From Chrysomallon squamiferum (taxonomy: Eukaryota; Mollusca; Gastropoda; Neomphalida; Peltospiridae): 27,500 nucleotides of DNA. Numbering within the stretch: position 1 is the first letter of the stretch; the number at the start of each line of letters is the position of its first letter. A program made the translations under genes and the position numbers. The DNA lies in NCBI GenBank assembly GCA_012295275.1, contig CM022669.1, positions 8,517,489 to 8,544,988 of the forward strand, in the 5' to 3' direction. Positions 11,761 through 21,806 of the stretch are shown here, in pieces. The notes under the pieces are model-generated. The model saw only the letters and a list, made by a program, of their open reading frames with translations, made no database searches and had not been told where the DNA came from.

Positions 11761-12734
11761 TATAAATAATATTTATTATCTAAATTATCAGTATCCTTTA
11801 GTTATTAATGTAAGTAGATTTTCATACTGAATTTTCATAGATGAAGTTTAAAAACGTAAATTGTTAGCTTCGTAAATGGTATCGCCTATGATATTTGGTA
11901 TCTAACTGAAAGTTCTGAAACAGGATTATATTAAATGGTGTGACATATCAAGAGACTGTCATGTTTAGAGTTAAAAATATCAACTGTTATTTGATACAGA
12001 AAGTGCACTGTAAATTTTTTTGTTTCTCCAGTAGAGAATTATTTCCAACAGTAATCATTAACAACGTTATATTAGTGTCTATTTTTTTTTATAGTTTTAA
12101 TTTTTTGCCATGTTTGAAAACTAAAATTAAAATCACAAAACTGTTTCAGGCTTCCCTAACTTGATTACTGTTCTGATTTTATTTTTTTATTTTTTTTATT
12201 ATTTTTGTTTTTGTCTGAAATAAATTGCTGGCTTTATTTAATAGAAAGAAATTTAAAAAATTCACATAATTACAACTATAAAAACTAAAAACTATAAATA
12301 AATAAATAAATAAATAAATACACTGAAAAACAAAAAATACTAAAAATCAAATCAAATAAATAAATAAAAATAAATAAAACTGAAAAAAAAAAAAAAACAA
12401 CTAAAAATTAAATCAAATAAATAAATAAAAATAAATTAAAACGTTAAAGAAAGATAGATAAGAAAAAAGAATTAATAAAATAAATTTAAAAAAAAAAAAA
12501 AAAAAAAAATCAAATAAAATAATAACAAAAACAAAAAACAAATCTAGGAAAACTGACTTTTTAGTACAAATTACCAAAGACAAACTCTTGTTTTTCTTAT
12601 TTATTTATTTATTTATTATTACCAGCTAGTTCTATTATCAGTAATAAGGGTTCTCTAAACATGACAGATAGGTTGTCATAACAACGCAAGTTTGTGTTAC
12701 ATCATAAGTGACAGAAGAAATGTGTTTAATTGAA

Positions 12735-12757
12735 AACACACTGTAACACAGTGTGTT
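12735..12757. repeat. Perfect inverted repeat (9-bp stem, 5-base loop)
   Basis: AACACACTG, loop TAACA, then CAGTGTGTT. Flanking GAAA and GTTTC extend the pairing with a two-base bulge to 12732-12762. The function, if any, is unknown. Confidence 0.7.
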
Positions 12758-12860
12758 GTTTCACAACAAGGAACTAGTAACATGTACAACGTTGTTTCAT
12801 TGCAGGGGACCGTTTTTTCTGTGCCTTGTCTAAATATGGGAAAAGGGATTAGTTATTATT

Positions 12861-12863
<3 letters not shown>

Positions 12864-12919
<56 letters not shown>
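12864..12919. repeat. (AT)n microsatellite
   Basis: About 28 uninterrupted AT units. Confidence 0.95.
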
Positions 12920-12920
<1 letters not shown>

Positions 12921-13121
12921 CCAGAGTCATCCAGGAAGAAGGAAATATAAAATTTTGATTATAAGGGATAAATGTAAAGTTGACATTAATAAAAGAAATT
13001 AAAAAAAAAAAAAAAAGTGTTTAAATGTAAAATATATTTAGCTTTGTGTGGAATGGAAATATTTAACTGATTTTGAATTTATATGTGTATGTGTTATGTA
13101 ATTCTGTATGTCTGTCTCAGG

Positions 13122-13146
13122 AATAATAATAATAATAATAATAATA
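13122..13146. repeat. (AAT)n microsatellite
   Basis: Eight AAT units. Confidence 0.9.
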
Positions 13147-13788
13147 AGAGATAAATACAAATAAATAAAGAAAATAACATTAAAAACCCTTTGACTTTGT
13201 AAACCTTACTGAAAAGGAATTACTTTTCATATAATTTAGGTTTTTTTTCTTCCTGTTTTTTTTCCCTTTGAGATTTGTTTATGCATGACTGCACTAAAAC
13301 CAGTATTCAAACTTCCCAGAGAATGTGTTGTATTTCACTATGCATACCACACCACCATATCCAGAAGACCAATTTTCATTATTTTAATTAAAGTAAAATC
13401 TATTTTCTCTCTCTCTCTCTCTGTTTGTTTTCTCTGTCTGTCTGTCTGTCGGTGTGTCTGGCTGTCTCTCTCTCTCATTACTAATGGTAATTCTCTGAAC
13501 AATTATCAGTTTTCTTGCAGCATTTAACACTATTTTTGACAAGTGATGTTTGCTGAATACAGAGAGAGACTAACAAGTGTGGAAATGTCAGATTATGAGT
13601 GACTTCAGAGAGCTCTTTGTCAGTTCACAGTTTGCATTCACAGTCTCAGTTCACAAACTCTGACTCTTTCATAAAGCAGATTTCATTTTAATTTTGTCCT
13701 TTTTTGTCAAACCTGCCAAATTAAAGAGAAACAGAATAGAAAGAGATTTTTTTTTTTTCTTAAATTATAGACATTTAAAAAAAAAAAA

Positions 13789-13869
13789 ATAATAATAATA
13801 ATAACAATAATGGTGATAATAACAAAAACCACAACATCAACAACAAACAAAAAAATAATAATAATAATC

Positions 13870-13929
<60 letters not shown>

Positions 13930-14076
13930 GTAATACTACTACAAATAATAGTAATAATAGTAATAAATAATAATAATAATAATAATAATAGTAATAATGA
14001 TAGTAATAATAATAATAATAGTAATACTACTACTACTAATAATAATAATAGTAATAATATTAATAATAATAAAAGA
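13789..14076. repeat. Long (AAT)n array with AGT/ACT variants
   Basis: Nearly 290 bases of AAT-type triplets, pure in the centre and interspersed with AGT and ACT triplets downstream. It explains the poly-Ile, poly-Asn and poly-Leu open frames on both strands, which are not genes. Confidence 0.95.
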
Positions 14077-14132
14077 ATAAAAAAGAAAAGAAGTATAATG
14101 TAAAGTAATAGATGAATTAATACTCTCAATAA

Positions 14133-14285
14133 TATTTATATATATAGTATGTATATGTATATATATATCTATATATGAATTATGTATATATATATATATA
14201 TATATATATAATATGAATTATATATGTATATTTGTATTTATATATATATTATGTATGCATATATATATATATATATAGATAGATA
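14133..14285. repeat. (TA)n-rich tract with TATGTATA variants
   Basis: Successive TA blocks separated by GAATTATGTA-like words, ending in GATAGATA. Confidence 0.9.
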
Positions 14286-15205
14286 TTGTTTTTATAGTAA
14301 TGAAACATTGCAACTTCTTGTTGCATAAATAATAAGACATACGACTCAGGAGACCATGCCTGGAATGGGAATTAACTCTTTCACTCTACTTAGGATAACT
14401 GATCCTATAATCTGTCATGTCTCATTTGTGTTCTTTAGTCTCTGCAGCTCACCCCAGTCAGTTCCTTCTCTGAGTGACAGCCTGTAGAATAACATATGTA
14501 TTGACCAGTGTGTAGACTGATACATATTTAAAATAATCATAGTATTTTCAATTAACCCTCCAAATGTCATCAATGTTTAATGTTTCAATTCAGTACTCGT
14601 GTAAATCCAAGAGGACCCTCAAGGGAATTGGTATACAGCAAAAAAAAAAAAAAAAAAACAACACAAGTTCTCTTTTTGTACGTTTTAGTCCGTTTTTTTC
14701 TGTGTCAGGCTGATAGTTTGTGGATCATTTTATTTGTAATGAATTGATTGTTTGTCTATGCTTGTTTTGTGTTTGTTGTGCTGATAGTTTGTTTATTTAA
14801 ATGTTTATCCTCGTTTTCATTCTCTTAGATTTGTTTTTTGTTTTGTTTTTATATTTTATTATTTGCTTCTTTCTTTTTCTTTCTATGTTTATTTTTTCTC
14901 TCATTCCTTTTTATTTCCTTTTTTTCTTGTTTTCTTTCACTCTTTCATTTTCTTTTTTTTTCTTTCTTTCTTTAAGGTTATGTAATAAAGAAAAATAAGT
15001 CTGGTTCTTCTTCTTTTTTTCTTTCTTTCATCATTCCCTCCTTTATTCATACTTTCTTTTATTATAATTTATTATTATTTTCTTTATATAAATTTTTAAA
15101 ATTATTATTTCTATTCTGTTTTGATATCTTTTGTTTTATAACAAACGAATAAATTAAAAAAAATATATATTTTATAATTTTATTTTAAACTTTATGAAAT
15201 TTCAG

Positions 15206-15250
15206 AACCTAAACGAGTGCACACATTTTTCACAGAGAGACAACAACATG
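15206..15250 (+). CDS. Ig gene exon C: first stalk exon
   Basis: The acceptor is gaaatttcag and the donor is CATG|GTGAGT. The 45-nt exon is phase 1-1. With the preceding G it encodes EPKRVHTFFTERQQH, directly following the Ig G strand. The peptide is hydrophilic with no recognisable domain, consistent with a membrane-proximal stalk. Because the exon is symmetric, it can be included or skipped without a frameshift. Confidence 0.75.
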
Positions 15251-15618
15251 GTGAGTGTTAGATATAAATATATCTTTACAGACATACATTAAAAAAACCC
15301 CAAAAACTCTACTCTAAATAAAAAAAAAAAAATAATAATAATAATGATAACAACAACAGCAACAACAACAACAACAATAATAAAAAGAAAGAAAGAAGGA
15401 AAGAAAAAAAGAAAGTTTCACAAAGAAAATAAAAAATAAAAATGAAGAAGAAACACCCCACAATAGAACAAACTGATTACCCTGATAGAAAAAAAACAAA
15501 CAAAAACTTAAATTAAACCTCTTCTGAAGCCATTATCTGCTACATTAAAGTCTTTAAATTTATTAAATTTACAGTAATTATTTATATATTCTTGAACTTA
15601 ATTTCTTGCATTTCTCAG

Positions 15619-15638
15619 ATGTCAAAGTTGCATCCATC
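15619..15638 (+). CDS. Possible 20-nt micro-exon D (frame-shifting)
   Basis: The acceptor is TTGCATTTCTCAG and the donor is ATC|GTAAGT. Entered in phase 1 from exon C it encodes DVKVASI and leaves in phase 0. Joining it to exon E then gives ACA TGA, an immediate stop. It is therefore either a chance pair of strong sites or a poison/alternative-terminus exon that removes the membrane anchor. The main reading frame skips it. Confidence 0.3.
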
Positions 15639-15976
15639 GTAAGTTTATCAATAATTTATTTTAATGATTAATGTATACGTTTGTAAATAGCAGACTGTTT
15701 TGAAAATTTTGAACCCAGTGTACTGAATCCACAGATTAAAAACAGCTTTCAGTTTTATTTACAACTGAGTTTCTGTTAACAAAATAATTTATCAAGTGGA
15801 ATGTTTGATTCATGGAGGAAAACTGTACAAAGAGAAAAAAATGAGTTAAAGAGAAAAAAAATTAATTTTATAAGTTTTTATTTTTATTTTAGATCAAAGG
15901 TGCATTTATTTTTTATGTGAAATTTAATGTTTAACAAGTATACATTTACGATTTTGAAAAAGAAAAGGGAAGTGAA

Positions 15977-15979
<3 letters not shown>

Positions 15980-16051
<72 letters not shown>
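15980..16051. repeat. (GA)n microsatellite
   Basis: A pure GA tract of about 36 units, followed by GGGGGAAAA. Confidence 0.95.
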
Positions 16052-16054
<3 letters not shown>

Positions 16055-16192
16055 GAAAAATAGTTACAAAGAGAGAAAAGATAGAAAGAAATAGTGAGAA
16101 AAAAAGAAGATAGGCACAGAACAAATGAGAGGCAGAGAGAGAATAAAAGAATGAGAGGGATACAGAGAGAAAGACAGAAACAGAGAGAGTAT

Positions 16193-16274
16193 GTGTGTAT
16201 ATATAGAAATGTGTGTTTATATAGAAATGTGTGTTTATATAGAAATGTGTGTATATATAGAAATGTGTGTTTAT
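16193..16274. repeat. 18-bp minisatellite
   Basis: AGAAATGTGTGT occurs at 16205, 16223, 16241 and 16259, exactly 18 bases apart, separated by TTATAT or ATATAT. It ends about 65 bases upstream of exon E. Because the period is a multiple of three, repeated peptides appear in all frames; they are not genes. Confidence 0.95.
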
Positions 16275-16338
16275 AAATATAAAAGAATGTACATGTTAGA
16301 GTGTGTGTTCGTATATATTTATTTATTTTTGATTTCAG

Positions 16339-16401
16339 ACATGAAAAGCACAATGGGTGAAAACAAACAACAACCCAGACACAGACCAGAAATAAGATAC
16401 A
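16339..16401 (+). CDS. Ig gene exon E: second stalk exon
   Basis: The acceptor is TTTTTGATTTCAG and the donor is TACA|GTAAGT. The 63-nt exon is phase 1-1. Joined to exon C it encodes DMKSTMGENKQQPRHRPEIR and then Y, a hydrophilic, charged and Gln-rich stretch suited to an extended stalk. Its end (EIRY) parallels the end of exon F (DVKY), hinting that the two arose by exon duplication, although the rest is not alignable by eye. Confidence 0.78.
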
Positions 16402-17240
16402 GTAAGTTTTAAATGTATGCCTTCTTGTGTGTGTGTGTGTGTGTGTGCATGCGTGTGTGTGTGTGTGTGTGCATGAGTCTGAGAGAGCCTGTATGAATGT
16501 ATGTATGTATGTATGTATAAAGATTTCTCTCTCTATTTTTTTTTTTTTTTGTAAAAAATGTATGGATTTCTAACTATAGGTGCACAAGTATAAATGAGTA
16601 CCTCTCTCTCTCTCTCTCTCTCATACAAATTTAATATTGCACTATAGATTTTTGTAGGCTCAGACAAAATAATTTTCTTAGCAACTTTTCACCTCATTAT
16701 ATCTGTTAGAACCATGTTGAGCATCACTTTTAATGAAAGCAAAATGCCACATCCACCTGAGTTCATTTTAATTTATTTAATCACATAGTGTTATTACAGC
16801 TGTTCACATGTTGTTATTGATAAGTTATGTGAGCAAAAGTCCACAACAGACTGAATAAACAAAAATTCACACCAGACTGAATTAACTCTAATCCGTTTAA
16901 TGCTGTTAACAGGTGTACAAGATTCTAAATGTCGTGACTTATGAGGTGTTGGAACAAAAATCCACATCAGCCTGAGCTAACATTAATTTTTTTTTTTTTT
17001 TTTTTTTTATTTTTTCTGTCTCTCTCTCTATTGACGTTTACTCAAGTGTTAACAGGTGCAAAAATATTGTGATTTAAAACACAGGTGTTATTTATTTATT
17101 TTTTCTAAAATTAATGTCTGGTATTTAAAAATGTTTATTTATTTATTTATTTTTTAAAATGATAAATTAGTGTTTGCTGCTGTTTATAGTTGTAATAAAT
17201 AATAAACTTAGATAATTTATTGATATTGTTTTTGTTTCAG
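16402..17240 (+). other. Intron E-F of Ig gene
   Basis: An 839-bp intron with a GT tract, an ATGT tract, a CT tract at 16602-16622 and a T run at 16988-17008. The central part (about 16660-16980) is non-repetitive, but no exon is recognised in it. Confidence 0.7.
16426..16472. repeat. (GT)n microsatellite
   Basis: A GT tract with GCATGC interruptions, beginning about 25 bases after the donor of exon E. A short ATGT tract follows at about 16497-16518. Confidence 0.9.
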
Positions 17241-17291
17241 AAAAGCAGCGAGATAAAAGTTCAGAATTTCAAGTTCCTGATGTTAAATACA
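17241..17291 (+). CDS. Ig gene exon F: third stalk exon
   Basis: The acceptor is GTTTTTGTTTCAG and the donor is TACA|GTATGT. The 51-nt exon is phase 1-1. It encodes KKQRDKSSEFQVPDVKY, again hydrophilic and lysine-rich with no hydrophobic segment. As with exons C and E, its symmetric phase allows skipping. Confidence 0.78.
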
Positions 17292-17632
17292 GTATGTTTT
17301 AATTCTTGTAACACAGACTAAATATTTTACAATTTACTGCAGATATTGTCCATCTCCTATATTCAAAATTTATATTTCTCATCAATAATACAATTTTTCT
17401 TCATGACAAAAAAGGACTCAGTCTTTTAAAACACTGATATAAAAAAAACTGTCAGATCATACTTTTTTTTTACCAGTCACTTAATCTTTTAAGTACAGAA
17501 TAAATGAATGAATGTATGCATGGATGGATGGATGGAGGAATGAATGAATGAATGAATGAATGACTGATGACTGAATAAATATATAAATAAATAAGTAAAC
17601 AAATATAATTTTCGTGTTTTTTTTTTTACCAG
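17292..17632 (+). other. Intron F-G of Ig gene
   Basis: A 341-bp intron. GAAT/ATGG tetranucleotide repeats occupy about 17500-17610, and a T run precedes the acceptor TTTACCAG. Confidence 0.75.
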
Positions 17633-17760
17633 ATTCAGGACAACTTCAAAATGAGAAAGTAAAGGATTCTTCAGGAACGGGAAAAACATCCATTTCATTC
17701 TGGTGTGCATTTGTGACTGTCACCTCAATACTGGATGTGATGTCAAGGACCAAATTGTGA
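17633..17760 (+). CDS. Ig gene exon G: terminal exon with C-terminal membrane anchor signal
   Basis: The acceptor is a long T run ending in ACCAG. Entered in phase 1 it encodes NSGQLQNEKVKDSSGTGKTS, then the hydrophobic stretch ISFWCAFVTVTSIL, then DVMSRTKL and TGA. A small-residue cluster (SSG), a short spacer and a hydrophobic C-terminus match the layout of a GPI-attachment signal, as used by IgLON and lachesin-type proteins. The trailing polar DVMSRTKL is atypical for GPI, and a short transmembrane helix with an eight-residue cytoplasmic tail is the alternative. The last residue, stop and frame agree with all the upstream phase-1 exons. Confidence 0.82.
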
Positions 17761-19020
17761 TTTTATTTTTCAAAAACATATTGTGACTGACATCAGCAGA
17801 TGTAACATCTCTCACATCAGTAACACCACTTCATGCAGTTACATTTGTGAGATGCAAAAATATCACAACGTTACACTGTAACATTTTGTGTATATATATA
17901 TATATATATACATAACTGACATTGCAAAATTACTTTGACTTGTAACATTCTTTATAACTAGTTATAACGTTACATCAATCTTTGTAACTTGTAAAACATT
18001 ATGATAGAGTAACATCAATAAGTTACACAAAACCTTTGTGACTTGTAACATCTTGTGATGCTGGTAACATAAAGCTACACCAACTATTGCTACCTGTAAC
18101 ATTTTGTGACACAAGTAACATCATTTTTTCTAGAACTTTTTGTGGCAGTCACTATTTGTGTTGTTTTTGTAGTAGGTCACACAAAATGCATAGATTCTCT
18201 TTAAATGCTAATACAATCTAGTGCTGTTATGCTGTGATAAAACCTGTCTCTAAAGACCACTGTTTACAGTAACTGTGATGGGAAATGGAACTTCATTCTG
18301 TGCCCATTTAAAACAGTTGGTCTTCGTAGAAAGGTGTTGATATCTTATGATGCTGTCCTGGGACAGATTGGACAGTCTTTATTGACGACTATCATTTACT
18401 TATGCCGTCACAAAGTACTCTGTGGCATGGGTTAATTGTATGACTGTGGCATATTTCAAAATGAAAAACAAACAAACATCAGACATTAATAACGGCCACA
18501 CTTTACAAAGTTACTTAAATGTTTCTGTCTGCTGGACTTAATCTAGAGTTTTGTACTTCATAAGCAGGTGGTCACTGTAGACAGTGTGTAGGAGAGTTGT
18601 GAAGGAGAACTTGTGTCAGAGAAAGAAAAACAGCAACACACAGCAGTAACTCTGTCATTTCAGTTCAGACATTTTGATAGTTGATAATGACAGAGTGACA
18701 CTTCAGCTGACTCTGGTAAAAGAAAAAATCACATTATGAGAGACAATCTGTTTATTTGTGCCTGTGTCGTTTATTGGATGTAGTGACTGTAAATGCATCA
18801 GAATGGTTTTCCACTGCTAGATGTAAGCAATGGTTGATTGTTAGAGGATCCACCTGGATGTGCTGCTGCTCTTACAGTGTGTTCATGAAAGATGTGACTG
18901 AACTTTGATCAGAACTGACTTTATGTTCATGACGAAAATTATTTTAAAAAAGCTTGTATTCCTTTTATAGATACTGAAGGTTTATTTTAAATTAAAAATA
19001 AATTTTTTTTTTTTAAAAAA
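17761..19020 (+). other. Putative 3' UTR of Ig gene
   Basis: Non-repetitive, less AT-biased sequence follows the stop. It contains a TGTAAC/GTTACA motif array (17801-18120), a TA tract at 17891-17910 and unique sequence to about 18960. The first plausible AATAAA found downstream is at 18997-19002, with another at 19332-19337. The end point is therefore an inference. The upstream CA/TA-type repeats so common in the introns are scarce here, which fits a transcribed exon. Confidence 0.45.
17801..18120. repeat. Degenerate array of TGTAAC / GTTACA motifs
   Basis: GTAACA occurs at 17802, 17820, 17878, 17942, 18009, 18045, 18064, 18096 and 18115. GTTACA, the complement of TGTAAC, occurs at 17838, 17870, 17969 and 18022. 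Several copies extend to TGTAACATTTTGTG or TAACATCTTGTG. Thirteen hits in 320 bases is far above expectation for a hexamer pair, and the opposed orientations could form hairpins in RNA. Confidence 0.7.
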
Positions 19021-19357
19021 GAAGAAAAAAGAAGAAAGAAGTATAGTGACATGATACACAGACAGAGTTTTTTAATTAGAACTGAAGAATATGTCACAGA
19101 ATTAGTTTAGGTTATTTTTATTTATTTATGAATATTTAATGACAATTTCAGAAGTGTGGTTCCATTCAGACACTAATATTCTTCTGAGGAGGGAAAGGTT
19201 AATTAAGTGGTAATGGTAGGTCATGTTGTAAGGCACAAATGTAAGTTTTAAACTCAGAAGATAAACAAATTCCAGTGCTATCTCACACAACAGAGTGAGG
19301 TAACTAAAACTGTGTGCATATTTCTATAAAGAATAAAAGTAATCTTCAGCTTACTGA

Positions 19358-19556
19358 ACTACTACTACCACTACTACTATCACTTTACTACTACTACTGT
19401 TACTACTATTACTACAACTACTTCTACTACTACTACAACCACCACTAATACTACTGTTAGTACTTCTACTACTACTACTACTATCACTACTACTATTGTT
19501 AGTATTACTACTACTACTACTACTACTACTATAGCTACTATTACTACTACACTACA
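19358..19556. repeat. Imperfect (ACT)n trinucleotide array
   Basis: About 200 bases of CTA/TAC triplets with scattered substitutions. It explains the Val-rich open frame on the - strand. Confidence 0.9.
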
Positions 19557-21264
19557 GCTAATCATTAATAATAATAATCATAATAATGATAACAACAATG
19601 ACAAACAGCAACAATAATTATTACAATAATAAAACTTTAAACTTTATCAATAATGATGTGATATGATGAAGATAATAATTATAATAACAATTACCAAAAA
19701 TTCAAAATAATAAAATAAAATATGTATATTATTTTCATGTACCAGATTAGATTTTTTTTTTTTTTTTTCATTGATGTTGCTTACATTTGTCTTAGTTTAC
19801 TGCAAGTAAAATCTATGCCATTTGCTTCAAATTCCAGCAGTTCATTCACTGGACCAAGTGGTCAGTAACAATACTAAAATATTGAAACTTCAGAGTCATT
19901 TGCACAAATGAATTGTAATGTCAACCATTGTAATTTAATGTACATATATTTATATTTATCATGTATATAATGTGTGGGATATTTTACTTTTCCAAAGTAT
20001 TGTAAAATAACATTTTTATTTAATCTTGTTAGGACAGGTCTGATGAAGGAATTGTGGTCTTTGTAAAAGATACCAGGTTAAGAAACATTTTTTTTTGATT
20101 TCAGTTATATTTTAAATTTGAATAAAATCTCCTGAAATTATAGTTTCATTAAAAAAAAAAAAAAAGAAAAAAAAAAAGAATAAAAATATTTTAAAAAGGA
20201 TAAGAATTAAGATACATCTTCTTTCTTGTGTCTCAGCTGAAGTTTTTATTATCATGTTATTTACAGTTTTATTAGAAAATATGTATATTCCTTAAAAAAA
20301 TACTCAGAAAAAAATTCAATTAACTGTTAAAAAAAATAAAGAGTGAAAGATAATAATATTTATGTGTTTATAATCTATGTCAGAAAGAAAGAAAGAAATA
20401 AAGAGAAAGCGAAAGAGAGAGAGAGAGTGAGAGATGAGTGATTGAGAGATTGATTAATGTTAATGAAATGTGAAATTAAAAATTTTAATTTATCATTTGA
20501 TGTTTCAGGTATTTTCTGAAATGAGAGCAGGTAGAAATATTTATAATGTGTGTACAAAGCTGTAAGATAAAAATGCTTTTATTCCTGTTTAATTTTATTC
20601 TGTATATGCAGAATACTATTTTACATTTGACATCAGTGCATTTAACTGTGCTGTTTATAAAGACTTGTGAGACCCTTCGTACCAAAATTAGCCACAGGGA
20701 ATTTTTTTTCTAAAATGTGAAGATAATTCATTTACTTTCAAACTGTACCAAAATTAAATTTTTTTTTTTTAAATGGTTCCATATATATTTGACAATTAAT
20801 TGTAGTAATATTGGACCCTGCTATGAGAAAGTACATAGTAATGGGGTTTTTTTTTACAGTAAAAATAATAAAATTATAAAAATTTAAAATAAAAAAGAAT
20901 TTCCTAATGTACCTAATCTTTACGACAAAATTTACGTTTATCATTCATAGATTTATGGCTTTGTGACTAGTTTTGATAGATAGGGTCACATAATAAAGAA
21001 TGGGTTTTTTAAAAGGAGAGTAATATTTCCCATTTTGTTTTTGTTAAATATTTCATTATTGGCATTCAAACATATTTAGTTTTCATTTAAAAGATTTATG
21101 TTTTGACCAAAAAAAGTTTCAAAATAAAACTGAAAGCAATTATTATATAACAAACATGCAAATAAATAAATAAGATGAAATATTAAATTATTTAAAAAAA
21201 TAAAAAAGAAAGTCCAATATTAGCTGAAATTATATAGTCTTTTTTTAATGATTAATAGACACTG

Positions 21265-21267
<3 letters not shown>

Positions 21268-21330
<63 letters not shown>
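21268..21330. repeat. (AAT)n microsatellite
   Basis: About 20 AAT units followed by AACAACAA. Confidence 0.95.
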
Positions 21331-21334
<4 letters not shown>

Positions 21335-21732
21335 CAACTGTAATATGAAAAATCGGAATAACACAACTGTTTAGTACATTTGCACTTCTCAGTTTGATGA
21401 GTGATGTCATATTTATTTATTTATTTCACTTAATGAATATCTGATTTAACAAAACAATAATAATTATGCATTTCGTTTTCAACACCTTATTCCTCTTTAC
21501 TGTTAATAAATGAATTTTTAAGTCAATGTTTTCATTGTTTTTTAATAATAAAAAAAATTATTTTACATATTTTATTGTACCAAAAAGGAAAAAAAAAACA
21601 AGAAGAAATTAAATGACACTGCAAAAAGAAGAATGAAGTGAAAAAACCCACAATATGCCCTTTCCGATTTGATTGTTGTATTAATTTTGTTTTACTACAG
21701 TATACCAACCCACTATAAAAACAACAAATTTG

Positions 21733-21806
21733 ATTGGTCAATTAGGTTTTTTTTGCCAGTGGAACAACCAATGAGTTCCATTCAGTACATCAACCATTTT
21801 TATTGG
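21733..21806. promoter_or_regulatory. Cluster of three CCAAT-box motifs
   Basis: ATTGGTCA at 21733, CCAAT at 21768 and ATTGGTCA starting at 21802 are spaced about 34-35 bases apart with alternating orientation. The pattern could bind NF-Y. It lies far from either visible start, so its role is unknown. Confidence 0.25.

Larger units (their letters stand above)
15251..16338 (+). other. Intron C-E of Ig gene
   Basis: A 1.09-kb intron containing AAT/AAC repeats (15330-15385), a GA tract (15980-16051), an 18-bp minisatellite (16193-16274) and a possible 20-nt micro-exon (15619-15638). Confidence 0.7.

Noticed and set aside
12806-12851. Acceptor-like TTTCATTGCAG followed by GGGACCG as an exon after exon B
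   Set aside because: It reaches a stop after about 15 codons, with no Ig-like pattern and no donor.
13290-13375. Shared words (CCAGTATTCAA, ATACCACACCA) with 22508-22548 as a dispersed repeat pair
   Set aside because: The spacing between the words differs and the intervening sequence does not align, so it is too weak to call by eye.
13707-14129. 140-codon - strand and 97-codon + strand open frames rich in Ile, Leu or Asn
   Set aside because: Both are produced by the AAT trinucleotide array.
14444-14480. Acceptor-like TTGTGTTCTTTAG followed by a short open stretch and stop, as an alternative last Ig-gene exon
   Set aside because: In the required phase it gives only about 11 residues before TGA with no anchor or motif, so it is likely chance.
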